Shown piece by piece: positions 40,036 to 40,906 of a stretch of 40,906 nucleotides of DNA (position 1 is its first letter; the number at the start of each line of letters is the position of its first letter). The DNA lies in contig CAUJEC010000150.1 in assembly GCA_963169245.1 (NCBI GenBank), positions 1 through 40,906 of the forward strand, written 5' to 3'. A model generated the notes under the pieces. It was not told the DNA's origin and did no database searches. It worked only from the letters and a program-made list of their open reading frames with translations. The position numbers and the translations under genes were made by a program. The DNA is from Actinomycetota bacterium. Its GTDB lineage: Bacteria > Actinomycetota > Acidimicrobiia > Acidimicrobiales > Microtrichaceae.

Positions 40036-40698
40036 ATGCCAACAACCCTCTCGGAGTCCGAATCAAAGAGGCTTCTGTCCGAGTATTCGATTCCATTTGC
40101 TCCCGAGATCCTGGCGGTAGACGCCGACTCAGCTGCCGAGGGCGCTGAGTCGCTCGGATTTCCGGTCGCCATCAAGTTGTGCGGAGAGAAAATTGCGCAT
40201 AAGACCGAACGCGGACTTGTCCGACTCGGAATCTCCAATGGCGACGAGGCACGCGAAGCCGCGGCGGCTCTCATCGCAGCATCGGTCCCTGAGGACGGCG
40301 CCACCGGTGTGTTGGTGTCGCCGATGATCAGCGGGTCACGCGAGTTCATCGTAGGTATGAACCGCGACGCCCAGTTCGGACCGACGGTTGTCTTCGGCGT
40401 CGGCGGCGTGTTCACCGAAGTCCTCGATGACGCTGTGGTCAGGCTCGTTCCCATAACCGCACTCGATGCGAACGACATGACCCGCTCTATCGACAACGAA
40501 GCTCTCTTGGGCGAGTTCAGAGGCGAACCGGCCGTCGACCGCGATGCACTATCACAGATCCTCCTGTCCCTCTCGCGATTCGCTGTCGACCACCCAGAGG
40601 TGGCGTCTGTAGACCTGAACCCGATAATCATCAACAACGGCGCGCCGATCGCAGTGGATGCGCTGGTCGAACTCGGCGAAGGGAGCACTGCAAGGTGA
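40036..40698 (+). CDS. ADP-forming acyl-CoA synthetase, ATP-grasp (beta) subunit
   Basis: A 220-residue ATP-grasp_5 protein: LGFPVAIKLCGEKIAHKTERGLV (nucleotide-binding Lys and the K-x-E region), VLVSPMISGSREFIVGMNRDAQFGPTVVFGVGG and VDLNPIIINN (metal-binding Asp/Asn) are typical of acetyl-CoA synthetase (ADP-forming) beta subunits. It would transfer phosphate between ADP/ATP and the His-phosphorylated alpha subunit, linking CoA-thioester cleavage to ATP formation. Its TGA overlaps the next GTG (GTGA), so the alpha gene is co-translated. The acyl group cannot be predicted. Confidence 0.9.
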   Translation: MPTTLSESESKRLLSEYSIPFAPEILAVDADSAAEGAESLGFPVAIKLCGEKIAHKTERGLVRLGISNGDEAREAAAALIAASVPEDGATGVLVSPMISGSREFIVGMNRDAQFGPTVVFGVGGVFTEVLDDAVVRLVPITALDANDMTRSIDNEALLGEFRGEPAVDRDALSQILLSLSRFAVDHPEVASVDLNPIIINNGAPIAVDALVELGEGSTAR

Positions 40699-40906
40699 TC
40701 CCCTCAGCCGAACACTTCAAAGCCCTGTTCAACCCCGCTGGAATCGTTGTTGCGGGAGCGTCATCGCATCCCGGCAAATTCGGTTTCGTGAGCCTTCACA
40801 ACATTCTCGCGAACGGCTACCCGGGAAGGGTCTTCGCAACGAACCGCGATGGCGCCGAGATTCTCGGGATACACACCCTCGTCTCGATCGACGACCTTCC
40901 AGAGGG
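40695..40906 (+). CDS. ADP-forming acyl-CoA synthetase, CoA-binding (alpha) subunit, N-terminal part (cut by window end)
   Basis: The first 70 residues are visible and the frame stays open to the end. FKALFNPAGIVVAGASSHPGKFGFVSLHNILANGYPGRVFATN has the Rossmann CoA-binding pattern (VVAGASxxPGKxG) of the synthetase alpha domain. The start is a GTG overlapping the beta-subunit stop (GTGA). The catalytic His region lies beyond the window. Confidence 0.88.
   Translation, partial: MIPSAEHFKALFNPAGIVVAGASSHPGKFGFVSLHNILANGYPGRVFATNRDGAEILGIHTLVSIDDLPE

Noticed and set aside
1-40906. Search for CRISPR arrays, transposases, integrases, tRNA or rRNA genes
   Set aside because: Reading both strands showed no regular repeats, terminal inverted repeats with a transposase, or recognisable tRNA/rRNA sequence; a tRNA scan would settle this.

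Overview
The window looks like a chromosomal piece of a high-GC actinobacterium, most plausibly of the Acidimicrobiia (Ilumatobacter-like). The basis is a fused FbiC (CofG+CofH) for coenzyme F420, many acyl-CoA genes, several likely leaderless promoters (TANNNT-N6-ATG), and GC around 60 % judged by eye. This taxonomic call is an inference. I see no rRNA, tRNA, CRISPR array, IS element, integrase or phage gene. Coding density is very high and no gene-free stretch exceeds about 200 bases.

Region 1 (1-11898) is an envelope glycan cluster. It holds the 3' end of a PMT-type membrane glycosyltransferase, a SAM methyltransferase, a leftward GT2/DUF2304 pair, then a rightward run of four genes joined by ATGA-type or short overlaps: two multi-spanning glycosyltransferase-like proteins, a polyprenyl-phosphate mannosyltransferase-like GT2, and a large acyltransferase-3 protein with two SGNH-like domains. 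A convergent FAD oxidoreductase of the UDP-galactopyranose-mutase/protoporphyrinogen-oxidase-like superfamily closes it. The GT2 at 2469-3227 appears to start at an ATC codon.

Region 2 (11940-12547) has two small divergent genes, both apparently leaderless: a conserved-looking short protein and a zinc ribbon.

Region 3 (12553-20091) is a leftward oligopeptide/dipeptide-type ABC importer operon in the order lipoprotein SBP, permease, permease, ATPase, ATPase, ending in an acyl-CoA synthetase. A CRP/GlxR-type palindrome lies upstream and a strong stem-loop separates the SBP gene from the permeases.

Region 4 (20232-23970) has a leftward acyl-CoA ligase plus glycerophosphodiester phosphodiesterase pair, divergent from an acyl-CoA dehydrogenase. 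A 26-bp interrupted palindrome sits between them and is a good candidate operator.

Region 5 (24043-30877) runs rightward: a divergent pyruvate kinase of the K+-independent type, an alpha/beta hydrolase, a patatin-like lipase coupled to a sphingosine-1-phosphate-lyase-like PLP enzyme, a rhodanese, RNase D and a small acidic-tailed protein.

Region 6 (30923-36672) runs leftward: an HxlR regulator with a Cys cluster, fbiC, a Cys-rich conserved protein, an McrB-like AAA+ ATPase and an McrC/DUF2357-like partner without an obvious nuclease motif. The first three genes are joined by ATGA overlaps. The AAA+ pair is the best candidate for an uncharacterised system.

Region 7 (36769-40906) is central carbon metabolism: transketolase and transaldolase leftward (the non-oxidative pentose phosphate pathway), divergent from an ADP-forming acyl-CoA synthetase given as separate beta and alpha genes, the last cut by the window edge.
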